Shown: positions 32,835-42,685 of the stretch, piece by piece | How the letters are laid out: each line of letters begins with the position of its first letter | Position numbering within the stretch: the stretch's first letter is position 1 | Assembly: GCA_034408855.1 (NCBI GenBank) | Contig: JAWXCK010000074.1 | Location: 62,001 to 126,000 of the forward strand | Source: JAIYDQ01 sp034408855 | GTDB taxonomy: Bacteria; Planctomycetota; Planctomycetia; Pirellulales; Pirellulaceae | Direction of reading: 5' to 3' | Length of the DNA stretch: 64,000 nt | Notes under the pieces: model-generated | Seen by the model: the letters and a program-made list of their open reading frames with translations, nothing else | Told to the model about the DNA's origin: nothing | Databases searched by the model: none | Position numbers and translations under genes: made by a program

Positions 32835-34235
32835 ATGTCACAATTACCGCTTTCAACCGTTCACGTACCAAATGCTCCGACAACGACTCGACGTCGTTTT
32901 ATCCGCGACACGTCTTCGATCGCCGCCGCTTCGACGTTGGTCGCAAGTTCCATTCCCAAAGTCCACGCTGCCGAAAACAACGAGATTCGCGTCGCGATTG
33001 TCGGTTGCGGTGGTCGCGGCACCGGCGCCGTTGACAATGCCTTGTCCGTAGACAATGGCTCCATCAAGTTGGTTGCGATGGCCGACGTCTATCAGAACAA
33101 GCTCGAGTCTTCCTATGGAAAGCTCAAGGAAAAATTCGGCGACAAGGTCGATGTTCCCGAAGAACGCCGCTTCTACGAGTTCGATGGTTACAAACAAGCG
33201 ATGGATACCTTGCAACCAGGCGACGTGGTTGTCCTCACCACGCCGTGCGCTTTTCGTTGGGTTCATTTCACCTACGCTATCGAACGCGGATTGAATGTCT
33301 TCATGGAAAAGCCGCTCACCGCCGATGGCCCCTCCAGTAGAAAAATGTTTGAACTTGGTAAGTTGGCCAGCGAAAAGAATTTGAAAGTCGGTGTTGGCTT
33401 GATGTGCCGGCATTGCGATGCCCGAGCCGAACTGCACAAACGAATTCAAGATGGCGAGATCGGCGACATCACAATGCTTCGAGCATATCGTATGGCCGGT
33501 CCGACCGGTTCGGCCGCTACGCTCCCTAAGCCGAAAGACTGGCCGTCGAACGAATTGATGTATCAGATCAGTCGCTTCCATTCGTTCTTGTGGCTATCCG
33601 GCGGTGCGTTTAGCGACTTCTTGATTCACAACATTGACGAATGCTGTTGGATGAAAGAAGCTTGGCCAGTAGAAGCCAAAGCTTCGGGAGGCCGACAATA
33701 TCGCAACGACTACGTCGATCAAAATTTTGATACGTACAGTGTCGAATACACCTTTGATGATGGCACCAAACTTTTCTTGAACGGTCGAACCATTCCTGGT
33801 TGCCATCAGGAATTCGCAAGTTATGTTCACGGAACCAAAGGCTCGGGCGTCATTTCGACATCCGGTCATTCACCTGCCAAATGCCGAATCTATAATGGTC
33901 ATAAAATGACGAAGGCTAACGAACGGTGGGCCTTTGCCGGGAAAGAACCAAAGCCGCATCAGTTGGAATGGGATCATTTGATTCAAGCGATTCGCGAAGA
34001 CAAACCGTACAACGAAGTCGAGCGAGGCGTGAAAGCCAGTCTCGTGACCAGTATGGGTCGGATGGCTGCTCACACCGGTCAAACGGTTACTTATGACGAG
34101 ATGCTGAACTGCCCACACGAGTTCGCACCTGGACTTGAACAATTGAATCGCGAAAGCCAACCACCGCTCCTTCCCAATGACAGCGGCAAATACCCAATCC
34201 CGCAGCCCGGAATTCTCGCCGATCGCGAATACTAA
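32835..34235 (+). CDS. Tat-exported Gfo/Idh/MocA family oxidoreductase
   Basis: A 466-aa protein. A twin-arginine signal, TTRRRFIRDTSS followed by AAASTLVASSIPKVHA, ends in an A-x-A cleavage site. The mature part has the NAD(P)-binding GCGGRGTG and the conserved EKPL active-site Lys region, followed by the C-terminal alpha/beta domain. Planctomycetes carry many such exported enzymes, believed to act on sugars from complex polysaccharides. ATG 32835 directly precedes the Tat signal; the longer upstream frame is repeat-rich. The substrate cannot be inferred. Confidence 0.88.
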   Translation: MSQLPLSTVHVPNAPTTTRRRFIRDTSSIAAASTLVASSIPKVHAAENNEIRVAIVGCGGRGTGAVDNALSVDNGSIKLVAMADVYQNKLESSYGKLKEKFGDKVDVPEERRFYEFDGYKQAMDTLQPGDVVVLTTPCAFRWVHFTYAIERGLNVFMEKPLTADGPSSRKMFELGKLASEKNLKVGVGLMCRHCDARAELHKRIQDGEIGDITMLRAYRMAGPTGSAATLPKPKDWPSNELMYQISRFHSFLWLSGGAFSDFLIHNIDECCWMKEAWPVEAKASGGRQYRNDYVDQNFDTYSVEYTFDDGTKLFLNGRTIPGCHQEFASYVHGTKGSGVISTSGHSPAKCRIYNGHKMTKANERWAFAGKEPKPHQLEWDHLIQAIREDKPYNEVERGVKASLVTSMGRMAAHTGQTVTYDEMLNCPHEFAPGLEQLNRESQPPLLPNDSGKYPIPQPGILADREY

Positions 34236-34503
34236 GATCTGACCAAGCACTCGCCACCGGCGTTCGCACCGTCTCGCAGTATTCTCGGGAGAAGACAGCT
34301 TAACCGTGCGCAGAGCCGCGTTAACGCTTCGTTGATCGCCGTTGACTGGCGCGAGGGAAACACGACGGGATACCGAATATCCGGTTTCGCGACGCTCAAA
34401 ACGAGCATTCAGCCTGAATTTGCGTAGTTTTGCTCTTATGTTCCCGCATATTCCGGGTACGATCGAACGCTTGCTTGGCCCCTCTTTTTTTTTGGATGTC
34501 TCA

Positions 34504-36417
34504 ATGTCTGCCGCGATCGAGCCTGATTTGAATGCTGTTGCTGTCCCAAGTTTTCGTGATCTTGAATTGATTGCGCCGTTGCACGAAGCATTGGAACAAG
34601 CCGGATATGAGACGCCAACTCCGATTCAGGCCGCCACGATTCCATATCTGTTGCAAGGTCGTGATGTTCTCGGTCAAGCTCAAACCGGAACCGGAAAAAC
34701 GGCTGCCTTTGCCTTGCCGCTTCTTTCGCGTATAGACCTTAACGATATGTCGACGCAAGTCCTCGTGCTTACGCCGACTCGTGAACTTGCCATTCAAGTC
34801 GCCGACTCGTTCAAGCGATACGCGAAATGCATGAAGGGTTTGCGCGTCGCTCCGATCTACGGCGGGCAGGCTTACTCGACGCAAATCAATCAGCTTCAGC
34901 GTGGACTGCATGTCGTCGTTGGGACGCCAGGACGCGTGATGGATCATATGCGACAAGGGACGCTCAAAATTGACGCCCTGCGTTGTTTGGTGCTCGATGA
35001 AGCCGACGAGATGCTGCGGATGGGCTTCGTCGATGATGTCCAGTGGGTTCTTTCGCATACTCCCGAGCAACGTCAGATCGCGCTTTTTTCGGCGACGATG
35101 CCGCCGCCTATTCGCAAGATTGCCGATGAGCATCTTAAGAATCCACAAGTTGTCGCGATCGATGCTCAGCAACGAACGGCCGAAACGATTCGACAGCGCT
35201 ACGTCGTCCTTTCCCATCGAGCCAAGTTTGATGCGTTGACTCGAATATTGGAATCGGAAGCGATCGACGGCGTTTTAGTCTTTGCCAAAACAAAAGTCGG
35301 TACTGTCGAGTTAGCCGAAGGCTTGGCTGCCGAAGGTTATTCGGCAGTTGCACTCAACGGTGACATCCCGCAAGCCCAGCGCGAGCGGACCATCGATCAG
35401 CTCAAATCGGGCAGTGTCAACATTGTTGTCGCCACCGATGTTGCAGCTCGCGGGTTAGATGTTCAACGAATCAGTCACGTCATCAACTACGATTTGCCCT
35501 TTGACACCGAAGCTTATGTGCATCGGATTGGCCGAACCGGGCGAGCCGGTCGAAGCGGCGAAGCGATTCTGTTTGTCGCACCGGCTCAACGCGGGTTTCT
35601 TCGCGTTATTGAACGCGGCACCAGCCAGACGTTAGAGCCGATGATGATCCCCAACGCCAAAACCATCAACGCCATTCGCATAAAACGTTTTAAGGAAAAG
35701 ATCTCCGAGACGATCGGAAACGGAGCGACAAAGTTCTTCACGAAAATAATCGCGGAATACCAAAGCGAAACAAGCGCCGAGCCGTTGGCGATCGCCGCCG
35801 CCCTCGCTTCGATGCTTCACGGTGATCGTTCGTTGGTACAAGAAGAGCATGCTGAATCGCGACGTGACGAACCTGAAGGTCGAAGCAGAAGCCGCGATGA
35901 CGAGCGTGGATTCAGCCGCGACAATACCTCATCGGGCGACTCGCCAAGCGGCGCTTCACGAAAAACTTCGCGGCGCGGCCAAGCGGAAGTGGAAACGTTT
36001 CGAATCGAAGTCGGTTCTAACCATGGTGTGAAACCAGGAAATATTGTCGGAGCGATAGCGAACGAAGCCGGCTTAGATAGCCAAGAGATCGGAAGCATTC
36101 AAATTCGAGAAGACTTTAGTACGGTCGACCTGCCGGCCGGGATGCCTCGCGATATTTTCCGGATTCTCGGTCGAGCTTGGGTCGTAGGTCGCCAGCTACG
36201 CATTTCTAAGTTGAGCGATCATGCCTCGAATCGCCCGGAAAAGACCTTTAGTAAAGAACGAGCCGGCGTTCGAAAGGAAACGCGAACGCCGGAGCCTGCG
36301 GCGGCCATTGCAGAACCAAAACCGCCTAAGAAGAAGAAAACCAAGAAAGACAAACTCCGCAACGATCTGTCCCAAGAAGCCGCCCTTGTTCTCAATCAAG
36401 TCGTCGAAATCAGCTAG
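34504..36417 (+). CDS. deaD: DEAD-box RNA helicase (DeaD/CsdA type)
   Basis: A 637-aa helicase. Q motif ...ETPTPIQ, Walker A AQTGTGKT (about residues 59-66), PTRELAIQ, TPGRVMDH, VLDEADEML, FSATMPP, ATDVAARGLDV and HRIGRTGRAGR are all intact. A charged linker rich in Arg/Ser/Glu precedes a DbpA-type RNA-binding domain (about 500-585; RIEVGSNHGVKPGNIVGAIA) and a Lys-rich tail with PPKKKKTKKD. This matches DeaD/CsdA, which unwinds rRNA and mRNA structures, particularly in the cold. ATG 34504 is preferred because the Q motif follows at the usual distance. Confidence 0.9.
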   Translation: MSAAIEPDLNAVAVPSFRDLELIAPLHEALEQAGYETPTPIQAATIPYLLQGRDVLGQAQTGTGKTAAFALPLLSRIDLNDMSTQVLVLTPTRELAIQVADSFKRYAKCMKGLRVAPIYGGQAYSTQINQLQRGLHVVVGTPGRVMDHMRQGTLKIDALRCLVLDEADEMLRMGFVDDVQWVLSHTPEQRQIALFSATMPPPIRKIADEHLKNPQVVAIDAQQRTAETIRQRYVVLSHRAKFDALTRILESEAIDGVLVFAKTKVGTVELAEGLAAEGYSAVALNGDIPQAQRERTIDQLKSGSVNIVVATDVAARGLDVQRISHVINYDLPFDTEAYVHRIGRTGRAGRSGEAILFVAPAQRGFLRVIERGTSQTLEPMMIPNAKTINAIRIKRFKEKISETIGNGATKFFTKIIAEYQSETSAEPLAIAAALASMLHGDRSLVQEEHAESRRDEPEGRSRSRDDERGFSRDNTSSGDSPSGASRKTSRRGQAEVETFRIEVGSNHGVKPGNIVGAIANEAGLDSQEIGSIQIREDFSTVDLPAGMPRDIFRILGRAWVVGRQLRISKLSDHASNRPEKTFSKERAGVRKETRTPEPAAAIAEPKPPKKKKTKKDKLRNDLSQEAALVLNQVVEIS

Positions 36418-36679
36418 GATTTTTGTTCCAATTTGTTTCTAGGGTGGTATGCACTGAGGGCTTTGCGAAAGGCGTGGCGAATTTCGATATTTCTTCCTGA
36501 ACGCCACCACGCTCTTCTTTTTCAATTCGTGGTCGAACGTTGGAAGCGTACGCCACATTGCTTGGGCCGTGTTGTGGCACTAGCTTTCGCAGCAAAGTCC
36601 ATTACCATTTCCGCTTTCGCCCAAAGTGGAATCGCCGTCATACCGCACCGTTCTTGAGACCTTTACAAAGCGTAATTCC
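36418..36679. other. Spacer with a GGGTGG repeat copy
   Basis: I see no gene in this spacer. It contains GGGTGGTATGCACTGAGGGC (from 36442), similar to the left arm of the hairpin at 18607, and ACGCCAC-type tails. The gcvT promoter presumably lies here. Confidence 0.45.
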
Positions 36680-37804
36680 GTGACCCAGTCCAGTAATCTT
36701 ACGACTCCGCTGACAGCCTGGCATTGCGAACATGGTGCACGCCTGGCGGAATTTGCCGGCTACGATATGCCGATCCAGTACACCGGGATTGTGGCTGAGC
36801 ACAACGCAACGCGTAGTGCCGTCGGACTATTTGACATTTCACACATGGGGCGTTTGCGATTCGATGGCTCGCGGGCCGATCAGTTGCTCGATCATTTACT
36901 GACGCGTCGCGTAACGGATATGAAGGTCGGACAAGTCCGATATTCGCTCGTCTGTAACGAAGAAGGCGGCATCCTTGATGACGTTTTAGTTTCGTGTTTG
37001 GAAAGTCCGAGCAGTAAGAACTATTTTCTTTTGGTCGTCAACGCTTCGAATCGCCCGAAAATTCTCAAGTGGCTTCAGCCGCATCTTGCCGATTTTCCAG
37101 ATGTCCAAATGACCGACGTGACAGATCAAACAGCGATGATCGCCGTCCAAGGACCGCGAGCTGTTGAAGTTTGTAAGCCACTTTTTTCGATTCCTATCGA
37201 TCAAATTGGCTACTACAAATCTCGCGTAACACAGCAGATGGGGAAGGCGACGATCCTTTCTCGGACCGGATACACCGGCGAGGATGGCTTCGAGCTGATT
37301 GTGAAGGCCGACGAGGCTCCTCGAATCTGGGAAAATCTGATGCTCTCGGGCCGCGATGCCGGGATCGTGCCTGTCGGACTTGGTGCCCGCGATACGTTGC
37401 GATTGGAAGCCAGCATGCCGCTCTATGGTCATGAACTCGACGAACAGATCGATCCGTTTCGCGCCGGACTTGGCTTCGCCGTCAATTTGGGTGATCGACA
37501 ATTTGTCGGCAGCGAAGCTTTGGAAGGACTGAAAATTGGTAAAGCCACTTCGGTGCGCGTTGGTCTGATGCTCGATGGGATGCGGGCAGCTCGCCAAGGA
37601 GCTTCGGTTCTCGACTCCGATTCTCGCGTCATTGGAATAGTTACCAGCGGATCGCACTCACCTACCTTGAATCAACCGATCGCGATGGCCTATATTGAAC
37701 CGTCGATGGCGATCGAAAATTTGGCGGTCGAGGTGGATATCCGAGGAAGCCGCGTTTCGGCTAAGATATGTTCACAACCATTTTATCGAAGAAAGAGTTC
37801 TTGA
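36680..37804 (+). CDS. gcvT: Glycine cleavage T protein (aminomethyltransferase)
   Basis: A 374-aa GcvT. It starts with LTAWHCEHGARLAEFAGYDMP; FDISHMG, the Asp/folate-site motifs, SRTGYTGEDGFE and GLGARDTLRLEASMPLYGHE are all conserved. It transfers the methylene group from lipoyl-bound aminomethyl of GcvH to tetrahydrofolate. I chose GTG 36680 because the family N-terminus follows directly. It is separated from gcvH by 1 bp, with a lipoate ligase gene downstream. Confidence 0.93.
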   Translation: MTQSSNLTTPLTAWHCEHGARLAEFAGYDMPIQYTGIVAEHNATRSAVGLFDISHMGRLRFDGSRADQLLDHLLTRRVTDMKVGQVRYSLVCNEEGGILDDVLVSCLESPSSKNYFLLVVNASNRPKILKWLQPHLADFPDVQMTDVTDQTAMIAVQGPRAVEVCKPLFSIPIDQIGYYKSRVTQQMGKATILSRTGYTGEDGFELIVKADEAPRIWENLMLSGRDAGIVPVGLGARDTLRLEASMPLYGHELDEQIDPFRAGLGFAVNLGDRQFVGSEALEGLKIGKATSVRVGLMLDGMRAARQGASVLDSDSRVIGIVTSGSHSPTLNQPIAMAYIEPSMAIENLAVEVDIRGSRVSAKICSQPFYRRKSS

Positions 37805-37805
37805 A

Positions 37806-38198
37806 ATGACGATCGATCCTAAGCAGCTACGTTACGCATCGACACACGAATGGGTGAGTCTCGATTCGAGTGGGATCGCAACCATCGGAATCTCTGCCTT
37901 TGCAGTCGAAGAACTGACCGACTTGGTTTTCATGGCCCTGCCGAAGCTCGGACAAAAACTGGTCGCCCAACAAGAGTTTGGTGAAGTCGAGTCGGTAAAA
38001 GCCGTCAGCCCGCTCTACAGCCCAGTGTCCGGTGAGGTCGTCGAAATCCACTCCGAACTCGTCAGCGAGTTGGAAATTCTCGGCGAAGATCCATATGAAA
38101 AAGGATGGCTCATGAAGGTCAAGCTGAGCGACCCAAGCGAACTCGACAAGCTCATGGATTATTCGGCTTATCAAAAACAATGCGGCGAAGCGGCTTAG
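37806..38198 (+). CDS. gcvH: Glycine cleavage H protein
   Basis: A 130-aa lipoyl carrier. The lipoylation site is in GEVESVKAVSPLYSPVSGEV (Lys in ESVKAV), with the usual PEKDPYE-type GEDPYEKGWL downstream. It shuttles aminomethyl between the P, T and L proteins. It follows gcvT after 1 bp and is followed by a lipoate-ligase-type gene 11 bp downstream. The P-protein genes are not in the window. Confidence 0.95.
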   Translation: MTIDPKQLRYASTHEWVSLDSSGIATIGISAFAVEELTDLVFMALPKLGQKLVAQQEFGEVESVKAVSPLYSPVSGEVVEIHSELVSELEILGEDPYEKGWLMKVKLSDPSELDKLMDYSAYQKQCGEAA

Positions 38199-38209
38199 CC
38201 GTGCTTGCC

Positions 38210-38992
38210 ATGAACGCCGTCCTTTGGCTAGATCCGCCAGCGTCTGGGAGCTGGAACATGGCGATGGATCAAGCCATGCTCGAGTACGCTGCCAGTTCGC
38301 AGCAAGTAATATTGAGAATCTATGAATGGTCTCGGCCGACTGTATCGCTCGGCTATTTTCAAAGCTGGGAACGTTTTAGCGAGCAGTCAGAGTTGCAATC
38401 GTTGGATGTTGTTCGCCGGATGACCGGCGGCGGTGCGATTTTGCACGATCGGGAATGGACCTACTCGCTGGCCATTCCAGGTGATTTAGAGCGGAAAGGG
38501 CATTCCGAACAGCTCTATCGATCCGTACATCATGCAGTGGTTGCCTGGCTACGTGAGCTCGGCTACGCAGCCAATTTTTGGGAAGAGTTAAACCAAAAAT
38601 CGGGAACTACGTATTTAAAGAGTGATCCTTTTTTTTGTTTTGAACGACGAACGCAAGTCGACATCGTAGTGGGGGAACGAAAGATTATGGGAAGCGCTCA
38701 GAGACGAAGTGCGCACGGACTTCTGCAACACGGCAGCCTCCTAATCGATACTTCGCCAGCGACACCCCATTTGCCAGGACTCCTTTCCGTGGACACTTCC
38801 GAGAAACCAAACCACCGTTATTATTTTGCCAATCCAGCGCGCCTTGGCGAAGTCGTGAAAATCGGCCTTCAATTAGGTTTAAATTGCCGGTGGACTAACG
38901 GAAAAGCCAATGAAGCAATCATAGAACGAGCCAAAGCTGAGGCGGAAGCGAGGTTCGCATCCCCCGGTTGGACCCGATCGAAAAACCGTTAG
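38210..38992 (+). CDS. Lipoate-protein ligase A/octanoyltransferase family protein
   Basis: A 260-aa protein with the biotin/lipoyl-transferase core: WNMAMDQAML, RRMTGGGAILHD (ligand loop) and KIMGSAQRRS with the conserved Lys, followed by LLQHGSLLID. It should attach octanoate or lipoate to a carrier protein. Its place right after gcvH suggests GcvH is the acceptor. Whether it works like LplA (ATP-dependent ligase) or LipM (octanoyl transferase) cannot be decided by reading. A GTG at 38201 is an alternative start. Confidence 0.85.
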   Translation: MNAVLWLDPPASGSWNMAMDQAMLEYAASSQQVILRIYEWSRPTVSLGYFQSWERFSEQSELQSLDVVRRMTGGGAILHDREWTYSLAIPGDLERKGHSEQLYRSVHHAVVAWLRELGYAANFWEELNQKSGTTYLKSDPFFCFERRTQVDIVVGERKIMGSAQRRSAHGLLQHGSLLIDTSPATPHLPGLLSVDTSEKPNHRYYFANPARLGEVVKIGLQLGLNCRWTNGKANEAIIERAKAEAEARFASPGWTRSKNR

Positions 38993-39123
38993 GCAAGCAA
39001 ATCGATCGCTAGAAATGTTAATTCTAAGAAATAATCATTTTCAATCAAAATATTGCGGATACACTAGGTAACGACACATGGTCTTAGCGACCAACCACTA
39101 ATCTTTGTCAGGGAATTTCGGCA

Positions 39124-39816
39124 ATGCAGGTTAGACTTAAAGTTTTATCTGGAACCCACGCGGGAAAAGAAATCGCGCTCAAGGAAGAAAAATTCTTTGT
39201 CGGGCGCGGTGAGTCGTGTCACATGCGACCCAAAAGCGAATCGGTAAGCCGTAAGCATTGCGCTTTCGTACAGAAAGATGGCCGCGTATTGCTGGCTGAT
39301 CTAAATAGCCGAAACGGAACGTTCGTTAATGACGTTCGGCTTGAATCCGAGAAAGCAAAAATCTTACATTCTGGCGACCGCATTCGAATTGGGCAGCTCG
39401 ATTTTGAAATATTGATCGAAGTTGGCATCGGAGGAGCGAAAAAACCCGAAGTCCATTCGGTCAAGGAAGCGGCTGCACGAGTCGCTGAATCGACGTCAAG
39501 CAATAGTGAAAGCCGAACCGAGCAAGTCGATATCGACTCGTGGTTGAACGATCCCGATGTCTTCGACCGATCCAAGCTTCCATCGCATGCGGAACCGGAA
39601 ACTCAGTTGATGGCATCCGGCGATACGACTCGCGTGCAAAGGTCGTCGGAGGAAAGTGCTGTCGAGGAGTCGTCAACGGTCGACGCAAGCTTTAAGCGAC
39701 CAGACAAAAAGGGCCCGATCAAGCTTCCTAAGATTCACCAAAATCAGGGGCCGTCAACTAAGAATTCAAAAGATGCGGCTTCGAACGCACTCAAAAAATA
39801 CTTTGGCGGTCAGTAG
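39124..39816 (+). CDS. FHA-domain protein
   Basis: A 230-aa protein. The FHA domain spans about residues 1-100, with the phosphothreonine-binding FFVGRGESC, SVSRKHCAF and NSRNGTFVND. The remainder is low-complexity, Ser/Glu/Lys-rich, and ends in NALKKYFGGQ. It should read phosphothreonine marks made by Ser/Thr kinases, which are abundant in planctomycetes. It is followed after 24 bp by a large secreted-type protein, possibly co-transcribed. The upstream spacer (38993-39123) is AT-rich. Confidence 0.88.
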   Translation: MQVRLKVLSGTHAGKEIALKEEKFFVGRGESCHMRPKSESVSRKHCAFVQKDGRVLLADLNSRNGTFVNDVRLESEKAKILHSGDRIRIGQLDFEILIEVGIGGAKKPEVHSVKEAAARVAESTSSNSESRTEQVDIDSWLNDPDVFDRSKLPSHAEPETQLMASGDTTRVQRSSEESAVEESSTVDASFKRPDKKGPIKLPKIHQNQGPSTKNSKDAASNALKKYFGGQ

Positions 39817-39840
39817 CTCAACCGCACCAAGGAATCTCGA

Positions 39841-42246
39841 ATGCCGAGCAGAGCGTTGATTTTCTTTCCAGGGTCAACTACCACATTCGCCGTTCTAATG
39901 TGGATATCTTTGCTGGCGATGTATTCAGGCTTCGCTCTGACGAGCTTTGCTCAAGAGTCGACCGTTGTGCTGAAAAGCGGCATGACGATCGGACCAGGTA
40001 AACTTACCTCCGTTTCGCAAGTTGATGACAATGCGATTTCTTCGATTCAAACGGAGACCTTCAATGCCAAACCGATTATCGTCATCGACGACGATCTGCG
40101 CGTGACGTATGTGAATCAAAACCTAATTGCGAATATGCCTCCGCGAGCGACTCCACTTCAGCGCATCGAAACGGGTAACGCTTCGCTTCGAGCTTCGGGA
40201 AGCCATTCGAGAATCGCGGGCGTTCAAGCGGCCGTTTCGGTCACGCCTTTTGATCCCTTTGGGCGACGAGTCTATTCATTGCTCACACCGCAAGGACAAG
40301 CCGATGTATTGCAAGGGATCACGGAAATATCGGGTGCCTACGTCAAGGTCGAGGCTTTAAACGCCGACAAGACCTACATCTGGGATATGCGTTTGGCTTT
40401 GAACGCCGTGCCAGCCGATCGACTTCGCGAGATCTTTATCAATCACGCCAATCCTGATCCACAAAGCTGGCTGAATATTGTCGCCGTTTATAGCGACGCG
40501 AAACGCTATATCGAAGCTCGAGATTTTTTGCTCGAAGCCATTCGTCGATTCCCAGAACTAGAAAACCAACGGGCTCAAGTCAAGCAATTTTATGTGCTGC
40601 TGACCAGCCAGATGTTCGAAGAAGTAGAGCTCCGATCGAAAGCCAATCAAATAGCCTTTGCCGAGAGTCTTTTGCGAGGCTTTCCGCTCGATCGACTTTC
40701 ACTCGAAACCAAACTTAAGATCAACGGCAAGCTCTCCGAAATCGTCGAGAATCAATCGAAGGTCAAATCAGCATTGGAGTTTATTCGTGCCGACGCCGAA
40801 AAGATTGCTAACGAAGAAACAAAGAAGCAGCTTGCGCCATTTATAGAAGAAATTAATCGCGAACTGACTCAGGCAACGCTGCTCAGACTTTCTGACTATA
40901 ACCGCCTTCGCGATGACAAAGCGTTGTCCGATGAGCAACGGCTTGCGATCGCTATCGGCGGTTGGTTCATGGGCTTTGGCGAAAGCGAAACGAATTTGCC
41001 CGTCATGCTTTCCGTCGCTCACGCTCGAGACTTGGTTCAAAAATATTTGACAACCAACTCGATTCCAGAACGTGAAAGTCTGATTGACCGCCTGAAAACA
41101 ATGGAAGGTGGCAACCCCAAGTATGTCGCGAAACTCTTGAAGCTTATAAAGCCGCCTCTTCCATTGCCCGAGTCTGAGAATGCAGAAACCGGACGCTTCG
41201 TGATCGAAGTCCCCAACTCTGCTGAGTCCTCGGGCATGGTCACGAAGTACTCGATACAACTACCGCCCGAGTACGATCCGAACTTGCGATATCCCTGCAT
41301 CGTTTCGCTGCACAGTCAGTTTTCCGGTCCGCAAGCGCAGTTGGAATGGTGGACTGGTCCGTACAATCCGGATTGGAAAATGTGCCTGGGCGAAGCTTCG
41401 CGGCATGGCTACATTGTGATCGCCCCGCATTGGACGAAAGCCAAACAACCGCTTTATAACTATACCGAAGACGAACATGCCCGAGTGCTGCGAAGCTTGC
41501 GCGATGCGATGCGACGTACGAGCATCGACGCAGATCGAGTTTTCCTGTGCGGTCATCACATGGGTGGCGATGCCGTGTGGGATATGGCACTCGCGCATCC
41601 GGATATTTGGGCTGGGGCGATTGCTATCGGTGCGGACTGCGAAAAATACGCAATTCTATACGGCGAAAATGCTAGATACGTCCCGCTCTACTTTGTCGTC
41701 GGGGCGTTAGACGGCGCTCCTGCTCCAAGAGCCCGCAACGGGAAACGATGGGACGAGTTTCTCAAGAACGCGAAAGTGGATTGCATGCTCACCCTTTATC
41801 ACGGACGAGGCCGCGATCATTTTCAAGAAGAGCAACCTCGATTGATCGAATGGATGAAACTTTCAAAGCATCGTCGTCCGCCGCCTCCAAAAGATTTTAC
41901 GGTCAAGACAGCCCGAGCTAGCGATCGTGCCTTTTGGTGGCTGGAAGTCGTCGAATTGACCAGCGACAGTATCGTAAACCCGCTTCTCTTCAAGCCAGGA
42001 AAACCCGCCGAACTCGAAGCGTCTCTTTCGGTCGGTCAGGAAAACAGCATTCGCGTCAAATTTCCTGGAAAGCAATGTGTGATCTGGTTGAGTCCAGAAA
42101 CTGTCGATTTTTCAAAACGCTTTACGTTTCAAGTCCGAGACAGGAAGAAATCGATGGAAATCCGGCCCAACCTGAGCGTTCTCCTAGAAGATGCTCGAAC
42201 CCGAGCCGATCGCCAGTATCCGTATTGGGAAAAAGTCGAGTTCTAG
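39841..42246 (+). CDS. Large exported protein with alpha/beta-hydrolase-like domain
   Basis: An 801-aa protein. A long N-terminal hydrophobic segment (about residues 13-36, ending SFAQE) is a signal peptide or anchor. The middle (about 130-430) is helical and Arg/Glu-rich. The domain at about 460-690 resembles alpha/beta hydrolases of the prolyl-oligopeptidase/esterase type (SIQLPPEYDPNLRYPCIVSL, then FLCGHHMGGDAVWDMALAHP and a His near YHGRGRDHF). The nucleophile elbow reads GHHMGG: the usual Ser is His573. It could therefore be an inactive or altered hydrolase. It follows the FHA gene closely. Confidence 0.65.
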   Translation: MPSRALIFFPGSTTTFAVLMWISLLAMYSGFALTSFAQESTVVLKSGMTIGPGKLTSVSQVDDNAISSIQTETFNAKPIIVIDDDLRVTYVNQNLIANMPPRATPLQRIETGNASLRASGSHSRIAGVQAAVSVTPFDPFGRRVYSLLTPQGQADVLQGITEISGAYVKVEALNADKTYIWDMRLALNAVPADRLREIFINHANPDPQSWLNIVAVYSDAKRYIEARDFLLEAIRRFPELENQRAQVKQFYVLLTSQMFEEVELRSKANQIAFAESLLRGFPLDRLSLETKLKINGKLSEIVENQSKVKSALEFIRADAEKIANEETKKQLAPFIEEINRELTQATLLRLSDYNRLRDDKALSDEQRLAIAIGGWFMGFGESETNLPVMLSVAHARDLVQKYLTTNSIPERESLIDRLKTMEGGNPKYVAKLLKLIKPPLPLPESENAETGRFVIEVPNSAESSGMVTKYSIQLPPEYDPNLRYPCIVSLHSQFSGPQAQLEWWTGPYNPDWKMCLGEASRHGYIVIAPHWTKAKQPLYNYTEDEHARVLRSLRDAMRRTSIDADRVFLCGHHMGGDAVWDMALAHPDIWAGAIAIGADCEKYAILYGENARYVPLYFVVGALDGAPAPRARNGKRWDEFLKNAKVDCMLTLYHGRGRDHFQEEQPRLIEWMKLSKHRRPPPPKDFTVKTARASDRAFWWLEVVELTSDSIVNPLLFKPGKPAELEASLSVGQENSIRVKFPGKQCVIWLSPETVDFSKRFTFQVRDRKKSMEIRPNLSVLLEDARTRADRQYPYWEKVEF

Positions 42247-42359
42247 TGCTTTTCCCCACGAATTCCGCACTTACGTCCTTGACCGGCTTCCGGCCTTAGG
42301 TATCATTACTGAGATAGCGTCTCAATTTCAGTAAGCCGGTTTTAACTTCTGTACAACCT

Positions 42360-42638
42360 ATGCTGCCCGTCATACTCGCTACCATCGATGGTTCTTCTGA
42401 ATCGGAGCGGCTTATCTTGTCGCTCGTCCCCTGTGCGTTGGATGGGCAGTGCATAGAGCTTCAGCGTCAAACGTGGAGCGATTCGCTCGGTTGGTTCACC
42501 CAGAGTCGAGTGCGAGTTGCCAGGGAAGAAGTCAACGGTCTTCGCAGCGCATTGGGAAATGTATCGGGAACGAAACGAAAAATGGCCAGCCTAGAATCGC
42601 CAGCCATCTTACAATTCCCAGCCCAGCATTCGGCCTAG
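42360..42638 (+). CDS. Small uncharacterised protein
   Basis: A possible 92-aa protein. The central part, LSLVPCALDGQCIELQRQTW followed by SLGWFTQSRVRVAREEVNGL and RSALG, looks like a compact conserved planctomycete protein that I have an impression of but cannot name. The frame lies between a plus-strand gene and a convergent ferritin-like gene, in a stretch that would otherwise hold no gene. The C-terminal 25 residues look less protein-like. Confidence 0.45.
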   Translation: MLPVILATIDGSSESERLILSLVPCALDGQCIELQRQTWSDSLGWFTQSRVRVAREEVNGLRSALGNVSGTKRKMASLESPAILQFPAQHSA

Positions 42639-42685
42639 TATCGATCGAGAAGCAAGGTATTGGGACAATCAATCTACAATTCCAG

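Noticed and set aside
32853..33581. 242-codon minus-strand frame
   Set aside because: It lies fully antisense to the Gfo/Idh/MocA gene, has no motif, and mirrors that gene's codon usage.
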